A DNA stretch of 64,000 nucleotides. Origin: Rhodoferax sp. (lineage in GTDB: Bacteria > Pseudomonadota > Gammaproteobacteria > Burkholderiales > Burkholderiaceae_C). The position numbers were made by a program, and so were the translations under genes. This document shows positions 43,458 through 52,221 of the stretch, piece by piece (position 1 is the first letter of the stretch; every line of letters begins with the position of its first letter). The notes below the pieces were generated by a model, which was not told the DNA's origin, made no database searches, and worked only from the letters and a program-made list of their open reading frames with translations. The stretch lies in the NCBI RefSeq assembly GCF_013297935.1, contig NZ_JAAFIX010000010.1, positions 1 to 64,000 of the forward strand. Reading direction: 5' to 3'.

Positions 43458-44741
43458 TTACTTCAGCAGTAAGTTAGGCAGCCACAGGGACAGCGCAGGG
43501 ATGTAGGTCACAGCCATCAGCACCAGCAGCAGGGCACCGAAGAACGGGAACAGTGCTTTCACGACCTTTTCAATCGGTAGCTTGGCGACCGCTGCACCCA
43601 CGAACAGCACACCGCCCACGGGTGGGGTGATCAGGCCCATGCCCAGGTTCACCATCATGATCATGCCGAAATGCACCGGGTCCACGCCCATGGTTTTGAC
43701 GATAGGCAGGAGGATGGGCGTCATGATCAGGATCAGCGGCGCCATGTCCATCAGCGTGCCCAGAACCAGCAGCAGGATGTTGATCATCAGCAGCACGGTG
43801 TACTTGTTGTCCGAGATACTGGTGAACAGACCCGTGATCATGGTGGGGATCTGCATCAGCGTCATGATGTAACCGAAGCTGGCCGCAAAGCCGATCAGGA
43901 TCATCACAATGGCCAGCGTCTTCACCGTGCGGTGGACCAGCTTGGGCAGCTCATTCCACTTGTAGTCGCGGTAGATGAACATGGTGACGAAGAAGGCCCA
44001 CACCACCGCAATGGCGGCGGACTCGGTCGCGGTAAACACGCCGGACAAAATGCCGCCCAGAATGATCACCATGGTCATCAGGCCCCACAGTGCGTCTACG
44101 CAGATGCGCAAGGCTTCTTTCATGGGGATGCTGCGGCCTTTGGGGAAATTGCGTTTCTTGGCAATGAACAGGCACATGATGGCCAGCGTTAGGCCCAGCA
44201 GCAGCCCAGGCAACACACCGGCCAAAAACAGTGCAGCAATGGACACCGAGCCACCTGCTGCCAGCGAATAAATCACGGCGTTGTGGCTGGGCGGAATCAA
44301 GATGGCCTGCACCGAGCCGCTCACGGTCACCGCAGTAGCGAAGTCACGGGGGTACCCTTTTTTCTCCATCTCCGGAATCAGCACCGAGCCGATGGAGGCC
44401 GTGTCCGCCATGGACGAACCTGAGATGGCGCCGAAGAAGGTAGAGGCCAGGATGTTCACCAGCGACAAACCGCCGCGCACGAACCCCACCAGCACTTCGG
44501 CAAATGCCACCAAGCGGCGGGACATGCCGCCTTCGGCCATGATGGCGCCTGCCAGCACAAAGAAGGGAATGGCCAACAGCGAGAACTTGTTCACGCCACC
44601 GGCAATGGCAATCATCACCGCGTCATAGGGCAGGTCAATCCACCAGGCACCAATCAGGGCCGACAAGCCCAAGGCATACGCCACGGGCATTCCAATGATC
44701 ATGAGCACCAGGAAGGAGCCCAATAGTACAAGCGCGTCCAT
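43458..44741 (-). CDS. dctM: TRAP transporter large permease DctM
   Basis: The 12-helix large membrane subunit of a TRAP importer, 427 residues, driven by the sodium gradient. Family landmarks are VLMIIGMPVAYALGLSALIG at the N-terminus, SRRLVAFAEVLVGFVRGGLSLVNI and GAISGSSMADTASIGSVLIPEM, and LVLGTLMDMAPLILIMTPIL. It overlaps the dctQ stop by one base. The context indicates aldarate or uronate uptake. Confidence 0.95.
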   Translation of the reverse strand: MDALVLLGSFLVLMIIGMPVAYALGLSALIGAWWIDLPYDAVMIAIAGGVNKFSLLAIPFFVLAGAIMAEGGMSRRLVAFAEVLVGFVRGGLSLVNILASTFFGAISGSSMADTASIGSVLIPEMEKKGYPRDFATAVTVSGSVQAILIPPSHNAVIYSLAAGGSVSIAALFLAGVLPGLLLGLTLAIMCLFIAKKRNFPKGRSIPMKEALRICVDALWGLMTMVIILGGILSGVFTATESAAIAVVWAFFVTMFIYRDYKWNELPKLVHRTVKTLAIVMILIGFAASFGYIMTLMQIPTMITGLFTSISDNKYTVLLMINILLLVLGTLMDMAPLILIMTPILLPIVKTMGVDPVHFGMIMMVNLGMGLITPPVGGVLFVGAAVAKLPIEKVVKALFPFFGALLLVLMAVTYIPALSLWLPNLLLK

Positions 44742-45268
44742 CAGATGGCCTCCGGTTCTTCAATAGCGTGGTCAAAAGTCACGATGGCACGTGCGTGCTG
44801 CGAGCCGAACACCAGGTGTTCGACGATGAAAATGAGGGTAAAAAATCCGCCCAATGGCACAGGTAGGTAGGTGGCGCCTACGGGCATCCACGGAATTTCT
44901 CCGATGTTCTGGCCCCAGGTCTCCATGCACAGCTTGGAGCCATAGAACGTCATGAACAGGGCCACGACCACCATCAGGGCGTGCACTACATAAGCAGATA
45001 CTTGGCGCAGTGCGGGTGGCAGGCGGTCGGTGACCATGGCCACGGCAATGTGTGAGCCTGCGCGGTACGCCGCCGCAGCACCCAAAAACGTAAACACCAC
45101 CATCAACAAAATGGAGATGGGCTCGGGCCACTGGGAGCCGGTTCCCAGCACGTAGCGGGCAAAAATGCCCCAGGGAATGATCAGCGACATCACAAAGATA
45201 GACCCGCCTGAGAGCCAGATACAGGCGGAGTAGAGCGCATCGCTCCAACGCAATAGAGTGTTTTTCAT
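44741..45268 (-). CDS. dctQ: TRAP transporter small permease DctQ
   Basis: The four-helix small membrane subunit, 175 residues. Typical DctQ features are the GSIFVMSLIIPWGIFARYVLG helix with the conserved arginine-tyrosine pair, SQWPEPISILLMVVFTFLGAA and RAGSHIAVAMVTDRLP. The ATG at MKNTLLRW is used because the frame extension upstream would run through the intergenic part. It lies between dctP and dctM. Confidence 0.93.
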   Translation of the reverse strand: MKNTLLRWSDALYSACIWLSGGSIFVMSLIIPWGIFARYVLGTGSQWPEPISILLMVVFTFLGAAAAYRAGSHIAVAMVTDRLPPALRQVSAYVVHALMVVVALFMTFYGSKLCMETWGQNIGEIPWMPVGATYLPVPLGGFFTLIFIVEHLVFGSQHARAIVTFDHAIEEPEAI

Positions 45269-45333
45269 GGGATTCCAGAAGACGGTACCGAGGGTGCCCG
45301 GCTCTGCGGGCACCCTATCCAAAGTGCTTGGAT

Positions 45334-46317
45334 TTACTTGGTCGCGGCGATGCGTTGCATCAGATCGGTGAACTTGGTGCCGTATTTGGCGCGCACCGGT
45401 GCGGTGGCGTCAAAGAACAGTTTTTGATCCACAGGTACGAACTCCACACCGGCAGCCTTGAGCTTGGCGGAGTAGTCTTCTACGCTCTTGTCCCACAAGA
45501 CGCGTTGTTCCATCTGGGCTTCGCGGGCCAGTTTCTTGACCAGGGTCTTATCGTCAGCCGACAGCTTGTCCCATGCCACTTTGGACATCACCAACAGCTC
45601 AGGAATGATCAGGTGGTTGGTCTGGGCGTAGAACTTGGTGCCGGTGGTGTAGTGGTTGCTGGTGAACATGCTGGGTGGGTTGTTTTCCGCACCGTCAATC
45701 ACGCCGGTTTGCAGCGCGCTGAACACTTCACCGTAAGCCATGGAAATGCCATTGCCACCCATGGCGTTCATGGTGTCCACAAACAGGGGGTTGCCCATCA
45801 TGCGCACCTTGATGCCCTTGAGGTCAGCCGGTGTCTTAACCAATTTCTTGGTGTACAAGCTGCGGGCGCCGCCGTCCATCCAGCCCAAGCCCACCAGGCG
45901 GGCGGGGCTGGCAGTGACCTTGTCCAGCAATTCGGCGCCGATGGGGCCGTCGATCACTGCGCGCATGTGGGGAATGTCGCGGAACACGAAGGGCATGTTG
46001 AACACGTCAACATCAGGCACCACGGGGCCGACCACACCCAGGGAGATGCGCACGATCTGGATCGCACCGATCTGGGCTTGCTCTACAGCTTCTTTTTCCT
46101 GACCCAGCACGGCGCCGGGGAACATTTGCATCTTGATGCGGCCACTGGTGGCGGCTTCCAGCTTCTTACCCATGTTTTCTACCGCCACCACAGTGGGGTA
46201 GCCAGCGGGGTGGGTGTCTGTGGCTTTGAGCACCATGTTCTGGGCGTTTGCGCCCAGGGTGCTGCACAGGGCAATAGCGGCTACGGCGGAAGCCACAAAA
46301 GTTCTACGGAAAGTCAT
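45334..46317 (-). CDS. dctP: TRAP transporter solute-binding protein DctP
   Basis: Periplasmic binding protein of the same TRAP system, 327 residues. Signal MTFRRTFVASAVAAIALCST to ANAQN, then LKATDTHPAGYPTVVAVENM, MQMFPGAVLGQEKEAVEQAQ, the ligand-arginine region IKVRMMGNPLFVDTM and GVIDGAENNPPSM. An AGGAGACA precedes the ATG. The neighbours udh, lactonase and garD suggest uronate or aldarate as cargo. Confidence 0.94.
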   Translation of the reverse strand: MTFRRTFVASAVAAIALCSTLGANAQNMVLKATDTHPAGYPTVVAVENMGKKLEAATSGRIKMQMFPGAVLGQEKEAVEQAQIGAIQIVRISLGVVGPVVPDVDVFNMPFVFRDIPHMRAVIDGPIGAELLDKVTASPARLVGLGWMDGGARSLYTKKLVKTPADLKGIKVRMMGNPLFVDTMNAMGGNGISMAYGEVFSALQTGVIDGAENNPPSMFTSNHYTTGTKFYAQTNHLIIPELLVMSKVAWDKLSADDKTLVKKLAREAQMEQRVLWDKSVEDYSAKLKAAGVEFVPVDQKLFFDATAPVRAKYGTKFTDLMQRIAATK

Positions 46318-46360
46318 GCTTGTCTCCTCTTCGGGATGGTTGGTTTGAAAGAACGGAAAA

Positions 46361-47275
46361 CTATCGAATGGGAAAACGGGAAAACAAAGGCTCCGGCAGG
46401 CCCTGCACACCGAGCTCCAGTACCAGCAAGGCGCCGTCTAGCGTGGCGTCGAAGCCGGCTGCCGGAGTGGCAGGGCGGATGGAGGTCACAAACAGGTGGC
46501 GCAATTCGGGGCCGCCAAAAGCGCACATGGCAGGTTTGCTCACGGGTACTGCAATGGACTGCAGTAGCGTGCCCTGTGGGCTGAAGCGGTGCACCAGGCC
46601 GGCGTCGTTGGCGCAGATCCAGTAGCAGCCTTCGGCATCGACGGCCGCACCGTCCGGCCTGCCGGGCAGGGCTTGCATGTTGACCCAGGGCTGTGCAGCG
46701 CCCCAGGTGCCCGATGTGGTGTCGAAGTGGTGCTGGGTAATCTGCTGGCGGGTCGGGTGCGAGTCCGACAAGTACGCGGTTTGTCCGTCCGGGCTGAATG
46801 CCATACCGTTGGGAGTGATGTAGCCAGTCAATACCGGTCCGCGCAGGCCTGATTCGTCGAGGCCGTAGATACCGCCGGCCGGGCTGGCAAGCCCTATATC
46901 GCGCACCATGGTGCCCACCCAGAAGCGGCCTTGGCGGTCACAACGGCCGTCGTTGAAGCGCATGCTGGGTTGCGGGTGGGTCACCGGTGTCAACAGGCTG
47001 ACGCGGGCCAGCGGTGGGTCGCCGAGTGCCACTTCGAACACACCGGTTTCCATGGCGGCAATCAAAGTGCCGCGCGCACTTAAGGCAATGCAGCCCACTC
47101 GCTCCGGGAGCGTCCAGGTGCTCTGGTGGCGATTGGCCCAGCTCAGCCGGTGAATAAAAGGCCCTTCGATGTCAACCCAATAGAGGCACTGGTTGGCCAC
47201 CGACCATACAGGGCACTCGCCCACTTTGTCGCGGCTGATACTGACGGCCTCTACGGCCACGGTGTGAACAGACAC
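46361..47275 (-). CDS. SMP-30/gluconolactonase-family lactonase
   Basis: A six-bladed beta-propeller lactonase of 304 residues. The metal-site blocks GECPVWSVANQCLYWVDIEG (Glu), RFNDGRCDRQGRFWVGTM (Asn/Asp) and ITPNGMAFSPDGQTAYLSDS (Asn, Asp) are complete. Beside uronate dehydrogenase it probably hydrolyses the aldarolactone made by that enzyme. The start is GTG. It follows udh by 7 bp in the operon. Confidence 0.9.
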   Translation of the reverse strand: MSVHTVAVEAVSISRDKVGECPVWSVANQCLYWVDIEGPFIHRLSWANRHQSTWTLPERVGCIALSARGTLIAAMETGVFEVALGDPPLARVSLLTPVTHPQPSMRFNDGRCDRQGRFWVGTMVRDIGLASPAGGIYGLDESGLRGPVLTGYITPNGMAFSPDGQTAYLSDSHPTRQQITQHHFDTTSGTWGAAQPWVNMQALPGRPDGAAVDAEGCYWICANDAGLVHRFSPQGTLLQSIAVPVSKPAMCAFGGPELRHLFVTSIRPATPAAGFDATLDGALLVLELGVQGLPEPLFSRFPIR

Positions 47276-47282
47276 GGGTGCC

Positions 47283-48119
47283 TCAGGCAGTTTTCTTGGG
47301 TGGCAGGTGGGCCGTCATGGGCTCGCCCTGAAACAAGAAACCACCGCCCTGGTAAATGACGGCAGGATCGGTGATGTCGGGTTCCGGTGTGCGGGCATAG
47401 ACGGCTTCGCGGAAGGGGTTTGAGCTGTCTTGCGGCACATAGCCCACATGGCGAGCGGCGCTGTTGTCATACCAGACCACGGCGTTATCGGACATGCCGA
47501 AAATCGCGGTGTGGCCCAGCACAGGCGTGGTCAGGCAGGCGGTGACCAAGCGGTGCAAATCGTCAAAGCTCAGCCAGCTGGCCAGCATGCGCCGGTCTTT
47601 AGGCTCGGCAAAGCTCGATCCGATGCGCACGCACGCGGTTTCAATGCCATAGCGATCGAAATACATGCGGGAGAGGTCTTCGCCAAAGGCCTTGCTCACG
47701 CCATACAGGCTGTCGGGGCGGGCGGGGTGGTTGAGCGTGATGGTTTCGCTCTGCTTGTAGTAGCCGGTCACATGGTTGGAGCTGGCGAATACCACGCGCT
47801 TCACGCCGTGTTTGCGGGCCGCTTCGTACAAGTTGTACACGCCCAAAATGTTGGCCTGCAAGATGGGCTCAAAAGGGCCCTCTACCGATATGCCGCCGAA
47901 GTGCACGATGGCGTTGACGCCTTGGACCATAGCGTCCACGGCTGCTGCATCGGCCAGATCGGCCAGAACGACTTCTTCCCCCGCTCCGGCAGGCCCGAAA
48001 GCGCTACGATCAGCGAGGCGCAAAACCTCGCAATTGGCCTTCAGCCGGTCGCGCATTGCAGTGCCCAAGCCGCCTGCGGCGCCGGTCATCAGCAAAGTGT
48101 GGTGTACTTTGATTGTCAT
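47283..48119 (-). CDS. udh: Uronate dehydrogenase
   Basis: NAD-dependent oxidation of galacturonate or glucuronate to the aldarolactone. A short-chain dehydrogenase/epimerase of 278 residues with TGAAGGLGTAMRDRL (NAD-binding), VHFGGISVEGPFEPILQANI, FASSNHVTGYY and catalytic Tyr-x3-Lys in SLYGVSKAFGED. It is the first gene of the minus-strand uronate operon, divergent from the GntR-type regulator; a candidate operator lies between them. Confidence 0.9.
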   Translation of the reverse strand: MTIKVHHTLLMTGAAGGLGTAMRDRLKANCEVLRLADRSAFGPAGAGEEVVLADLADAAAVDAMVQGVNAIVHFGGISVEGPFEPILQANILGVYNLYEAARKHGVKRVVFASSNHVTGYYKQSETITLNHPARPDSLYGVSKAFGEDLSRMYFDRYGIETACVRIGSSFAEPKDRRMLASWLSFDDLHRLVTACLTTPVLGHTAIFGMSDNAVVWYDNSAARHVGYVPQDSSNPFREAVYARTPEPDITDPAVIYQGGGFLFQGEPMTAHLPPKKTA

Positions 48120-48140
48120 GAAATGGTGCGCTGAATTGTC

Positions 48141-48158
48141 AGTTGTATGTTGTCTGAT
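48141..48158. promoter_or_regulatory. Candidate aldarate-regulator site, udh/regulator gap
   Basis: AGTTGTATGTTGTCTGAT lies between udh and the regulator gene. Fifteen of 18 bases recur upstream of gudD at 48983, and no other part of the two gaps matches so well, so both are probably bound by the regulator they flank. Confidence 0.5.
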
Positions 48159-48204
48159 GTGTTAAATTGTGGTCATCGGTTCAGGCCGCGTCAAGGACTT
48201 TTCT

Positions 48205-48984
48205 ATGGAACTAGTGCAAACCCCTAGAGCGCCGGCAGCGTCCGGCATGGCATCAGACGCCACGGAAGCGGTGCGCCCCCGCCGGGCCAAAGGTCTGGTG
48301 AATGAGGTCGTCGAAAGCCTGACAGCGAGCATTCGCGAAGGCGCTATCAAGCCGGGCGAAAAGCTGCCCACCGAAACAGAAATCATGGGGCGGTTTGATG
48401 TCAGCCGCACGGTGATTCGCGAGGCGATTTCGCGCCTGCAAGCCAACCGCTTGGTAGAAACACGGCACGGTGTGGGCACCTTCGCTCTGGCCCCGCAAAG
48501 CAGCGGCAATTTCCAGATTGCCGATTTCGACTTTGCGACGGTGGCCGACGTGATTGCCCTGCTGGAGCTGCGGATTTCGTTGGAGACTGAGGCCGCAGGC
48601 TTGGCCGCCCAACGCCGCACGGAGGCCAACTTGGCGGCCATGCAGGCCATGCTCGATGCGTTCCAGAAGTCCATTGAAGAAGACTCGGACGCGGTGCCCT
48701 CCGACTTCAGCTTTCACTTGGAAGTCGCCAAAGCCACAGGCAACCGCCACTTTGCCAACTTGATGACCTACCTGGGCACCATGATCATTCCGCGCACCCG
48801 CATCAACACAGCCAGCAGCGCGCCGGAAGGGCGTCTGGCTTATCTGCGCCGGGTGCATGGTGAGCACGAATACATCTTCAACGCCATCCGCAATCAGGAT
48901 GCCGATGCCGCCCGTGCGGCCATGCGCACCCACCTGGCCAATAGCAAAGACCGGCTCAGAAAGTCACAAACTGAACCGGTTTAG
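48205..48984 (+). CDS. FadR/GntR-family regulator of the uronate/aldarate genes
   Basis: A 259-residue FadR-subgroup regulator. The winged helix shows GLVNEVVESLTASIREGAIKPGEKLPTE, DVSRTVIREAISRLQANRLVETRHGVGTFA, and an FCD ligand domain follows (ALLELRISLETEAAGLAAQR, DFSFHLEVAKATGNRHFANL). I chose the ATG at MELVQTP with AAGGA upstream. It is divergent from udh and directly upstream of gudD, so a local repressor role is likely. Confidence 0.92.
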   Translation: MELVQTPRAPAASGMASDATEAVRPRRAKGLVNEVVESLTASIREGAIKPGEKLPTETEIMGRFDVSRTVIREAISRLQANRLVETRHGVGTFALAPQSSGNFQIADFDFATVADVIALLELRISLETEAAGLAAQRRTEANLAAMQAMLDAFQKSIEEDSDAVPSDFSFHLEVAKATGNRHFANLMTYLGTMIIPRTRINTASSAPEGRLAYLRRVHGEHEYIFNAIRNQDADAARAAMRTHLANSKDRLRKSQTEPV

Positions 48985-49000
48985 TTGTATGATGTCCTAT
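48983..49000. promoter_or_regulatory. Candidate aldarate-regulator site upstream of gudD
   Basis: AGTTGTATGATGTCCTAT, matching the site at 48141 in 15 of 18 positions, lies 55 bp before the gudD start and overlaps the regulator stop codon by two bases. Confidence 0.5.
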
Positions 49001-49054
49001 ATGTAGGGGCGCCGCCTACCCATTCATCAGAGCGCCCCGCTGAGGAGACTGACC

Positions 49055-50407
49055 ATGACTGCATCTGAATCCAGCGCCACTCGCGGCGCACCCACCGTTA
49101 CCGCCTTGCGCGTCATCCCCGTGGCCGGGCATGACGGCATGTTGATGAACCTGAGCGGCGCCCATGCACCGTTTTTCACGCGCAACATCGTTATCCTGAC
49201 GGACAGCAGCGGCAACACCGGCGTGGGCGAAGTGCCCGGCGGCGAGAAAATCCGCCAGACGCTGGAAGACGCCGCCGCCCTCGTTGTGGGGCAATCAGTA
49301 GGTAACTACAACGCCATCCTGAACCGCATGCGCGAAGCTTTTGCGGGGCGCGACAGCGGCGGCCGTGGCCTGCAAACCTTTGACTTGCGCATTGCCATTC
49401 ACGCCGTCACCGCAGTGGAAAGTGCTTTGCTCGACTTGTTGGGCAAATTTCTGGGTGTGCCCGTAGCCGCCTTGTTGGGCGACGGCCAGCAGCGCAGCAG
49501 CGTGGCGGTGCTGGGCTACCTGTTTTATGTGGGCGACCGCAATGCGACTGACCTGCCGTACGCCAGCGAGCCCGACCAGGCCGATGACTGGAAACGCCTT
49601 CGCCATGAAAAAGCCATGGACGCTGACGGTGTGGTGCGCCTGGCCGAGGCCGCTTTTGCGCGTTATGGTTTTCAGGACTTCAAACTCAAAGGCGGCGTGC
49701 TGCGTGGTGAAGAAGAGGTGGAAGCCATACGTGCGCTGCATGCACGCTTCCCCGAAGCCCGCATCACCCTGGACCCGAACGGCGGCTGGCTCCTCAAAGA
49801 CGCCATTCGCCTCACCCGCGACTTACATGGCGTGATGGCCTATGCCGAAGACCCCTGCGGTGCCGAAGGCGTGTTTTCCGGCCGCGAAGTGGTCGCCGAG
49901 TTCCGCCGCGCCACCGGCCTGCCCACGGCCACCAACATGATTGCGACCGACTGGCGCGAGCTGGCGCATTCGTTGGCCCTGCAGTCGGTAGACATTCCGC
50001 TGGCCGACCCGCACTTCTGGACCATGCAGGGCTCCGTGCGTGTGGCGCAGGTGTGTGAGACCTGGGGCCTGACCTGGGGTTCGCATTCCAACAACCACTT
50101 TGATGTGTCGCTGGCCATGTTCACCCATGTGGCGGCGGCAGCGCCCGGCAAGGTCACGGCCATTGATACCCACTGGATCTGGCAAGACGGCCAGCGCCTC
50201 ACCAAAGACCCGCTGCAAATCGTGGGCGGCCAGATCGCCGTGCCCACCACGCCCGGCCTGGGTGTGGAGCTGGACATGGTGGAAGTGGAGAAGGCCCACC
50301 AGCTGTACTTGCAGCACGGCCTGGGCGCACGGAATGACGCCATGGCCATGCAGTACCTGATTCCGGGCTGGACGTTTAACCCCAAGAGCCCCTGCCTGGT
50401 TCGCTAG
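49055..50407 (+). CDS. gudD: Glucarate dehydratase
   Basis: Dehydrates D-glucarate (and idarate) to 5-keto-4-deoxy-glucarate. The 450-residue enolase-superfamily protein matches true GudD: start [26 protein letters not shown], catalytic Lys in [16 protein letters not shown], metal ligand blocks ITLDPNGGW and [21 protein letters not shown] and the His base in [20 protein letters not shown]. It lies on its own plus-strand unit after the regulator. Confidence 0.95.
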   Translation: MTASESSATRGAPTVTALRVIPVAGHDGMLMNLSGAHAPFFTRNIVILTDSSGNTGVGEVPGGEKIRQTLEDAAALVVGQSVGNYNAILNRMREAFAGRDSGGRGLQTFDLRIAIHAVTAVESALLDLLGKFLGVPVAALLGDGQQRSSVAVLGYLFYVGDRNATDLPYASEPDQADDWKRLRHEKAMDADGVVRLAEAAFARYGFQDFKLKGGVLRGEEEVEAIRALHARFPEARITLDPNGGWLLKDAIRLTRDLHGVMAYAEDPCGAEGVFSGREVVAEFRRATGLPTATNMIATDWRELAHSLALQSVDIPLADPHFWTMQGSVRVAQVCETWGLTWGSHSNNHFDVSLAMFTHVAAAAPGKVTAIDTHWIWQDGQRLTKDPLQIVGGQIAVPTTPGLGVELDMVEVEKAHQLYLQHGLGARNDAMAMQYLIPGWTFNPKSPCLVR

Positions 50408-50432
50408 GCCTTTACCGGCTCCTGCTGTGGAG

Positions 50433-50495
50433 TTTGAAGCCAAATCGGCCTCTGGCCCTCGTGGAATATGCGCGAGTAGCTCCTATTTCAGTAGC
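50433..50495 (-). repeat. GCTAT-family repeat, copy 9 (intergenic, best conserved)
   Basis: The minus strand reads GCTACTGAAATAGGAGCTAC, then TCGCGCATATTCCACGAGGG and CCAGAGGCCGATTTGG. It lies in the convergent 127-bp gap between gudD and the deaminase gene and extends to GGCTTCAAA like copy 10. Confidence 0.85.
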
Positions 50496-50534
50496 AAAAT
50501 CGCGTCATTCACGTGGGTTGCTGCGCGGCTGGGG

Positions 50535-52028
50535 TCAGTGGATGGCAGCCGCAGCCAGCTGCAGCGCCAGCCGGTTGTGCCTTTCCATCAGCGGGCCCAA
50601 GGCCACCGTTTCCAAATGCCCATCGCGCACCACCACCTTGCCGTTGACGATCGTGGTGTCAGCCTGCGGGCTGGCGCACAGCAGCAGGCTGCCCAGCGGG
50701 TCGTGCACCGCGCCGCCGGCAAAGCCCAGCGTGTCCAAGTCCCACAGCACCAGGTCGGCACACATACCCACCGCCAGGTAGCCAATGTCTTGGCGGCCCA
50801 GCACCTGCGCGCCGCCGCGCGTGGCCACGCCCAGGGCGTCGCGCACGGTCATTTCGGCGGGGCCGAGGTCGCAGCCAAAGAAGGTGCGGCGCTCGCCGTT
50901 GGGCAGCACACGTTCTTCAGGCGGCTGCATCGCGCGGCCCACACGGGCCAAGAGCAGGGCCTGGCGGGCTTCGTTGAGCATGTGCGCGGCGTCGTTGCTG
51001 GCGCTACCGTCTACGCCCAAGCCCACCGGCACGCCGGCGTTGAGCATCTTGCGCACGGGCGCAATGCCGCTGGCCAAGCGCATATTGCTGCACGGGCAGT
51101 GGGCCACGCCAGTGCGGCTGGCGGCAAACAGGCTGATGCCCTCATCGTCCAGCTTCACACAGTGGGCATGCCACACGTCGTCGCCCAGCCAGCCCAGGTC
51201 TTGGGCGTATTGGGTGGGTGTGCAGCCGAATTTTTCGCGGCTGTAGGCCAGGTCGTGGTCGTTCTCGGCCAGGTGGGTGTGCAGCCGCACGCCTTGGCCT
51301 TTGAAGCTTCGCGCCAGCAGCGCAGCCTCGCGCATCAGGTCGCGGCTCACGCTAAACGGGGAGCAGGGGGCCAGCGCCACATTCAGCATGGAGCCCCAGC
51401 TCGCATCGTGGTGCTGCTCGATCAGCCGCTGGCTCTCTTTGAGGATGAAGTCTTCGTTTTCCACCACCCGGTCAGGTGGCAGCCCGCCTTGGCTCTGCCC
51501 CACACTCATGCTGCCGCGCGTGGCGACAAAGCGCATGCCGATCTCGGCCGCCGCGCCAATGCTGTCGTCCAGCCGCACGCCGTTGGGGTAGATGTAGAGG
51601 TGGTCGCTGCTGGTGGTGCAGCCGCTCATCAGCAGCTCGGCCATGGCAATCTGCGTGCTCACCTGCACCATCTCAGGGGTCAGGCCGGCCCAGATGGGGT
51701 ACAGCCCGCGCAGCCAGCCGAACAGCTCTGCGTTTTGCACGCCGGGTATGGCCCGCGTCAGGCTCTGGTACATGTGGTGGTGGGTGTTCACCAAGCCGGG
51801 GGTGACCAGGTGGTGGCAGGCGTCAATCACCTCGTCGGCCTGCAGCGCCTGCGGCGGCAGATCGGCCGAAGCGCCGATAAAGGCGATGCGGTTACCCTCG
51901 ATGTAAATGGAAGCGTCCCGCAGCTCGGTGGATGGCGCCGGGTCAGCGGGGACGAACGTGGCCGCATCGAATGTCGCCTTATCAAATGTCGCAATAGCGC
52001 GCGCGTTGTGAATCAGCAAAGTGCCCAT
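50535..52028 (-). CDS. 8-oxoguanine deaminase (amidohydrolase family)
   Basis: An AtzB/TrzN-like amidohydrolase of 497 residues assigned to 8-oxoguanine deaminase (8-oxoguanine to urate + NH3). Metal-site motifs are LVNTHHHMYQSLTRA, VRLHTHLAEND, DDVWHAHCVKL and the Asp in GLGVDGSASNDAAHM. Urate production would feed the purine route encoded around 33-37 kb. Another amidohydrolase substrate in the group cannot be excluded. The N-terminus carries a short tandem (ATFDKATFDAATF). Confidence 0.85.
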   Translation of the reverse strand: MGTLLIHNARAIATFDKATFDAATFVPADPAPSTELRDASIYIEGNRIAFIGASADLPPQALQADEVIDACHHLVTPGLVNTHHHMYQSLTRAIPGVQNAELFGWLRGLYPIWAGLTPEMVQVSTQIAMAELLMSGCTTSSDHLYIYPNGVRLDDSIGAAAEIGMRFVATRGSMSVGQSQGGLPPDRVVENEDFILKESQRLIEQHHDASWGSMLNVALAPCSPFSVSRDLMREAALLARSFKGQGVRLHTHLAENDHDLAYSREKFGCTPTQYAQDLGWLGDDVWHAHCVKLDDEGISLFAASRTGVAHCPCSNMRLASGIAPVRKMLNAGVPVGLGVDGSASNDAAHMLNEARQALLLARVGRAMQPPEERVLPNGERRTFFGCDLGPAEMTVRDALGVATRGGAQVLGRQDIGYLAVGMCADLVLWDLDTLGFAGGAVHDPLGSLLLCASPQADTTIVNGKVVVRDGHLETVALGPLMERHNRLALQLAAAAIH

Positions 52029-52221
52029 GAAAATGTTTCTCCGTCAAACAAGTGTCCCACCTTGAGAGGTGGCTCCTGTCGAGGCCGAATCCCACTGGCC
52101 GGCCGTATTGGCCACCAGAGGCGAGCACCACGTCGCCGCGCATCCCGGGCTGTGCTGTTGCGTAAAACGCCCCTGAATTCTGCCCCAATTGTTCTTGCCC
52201 CAACGACTTTTGCACCAAGCG

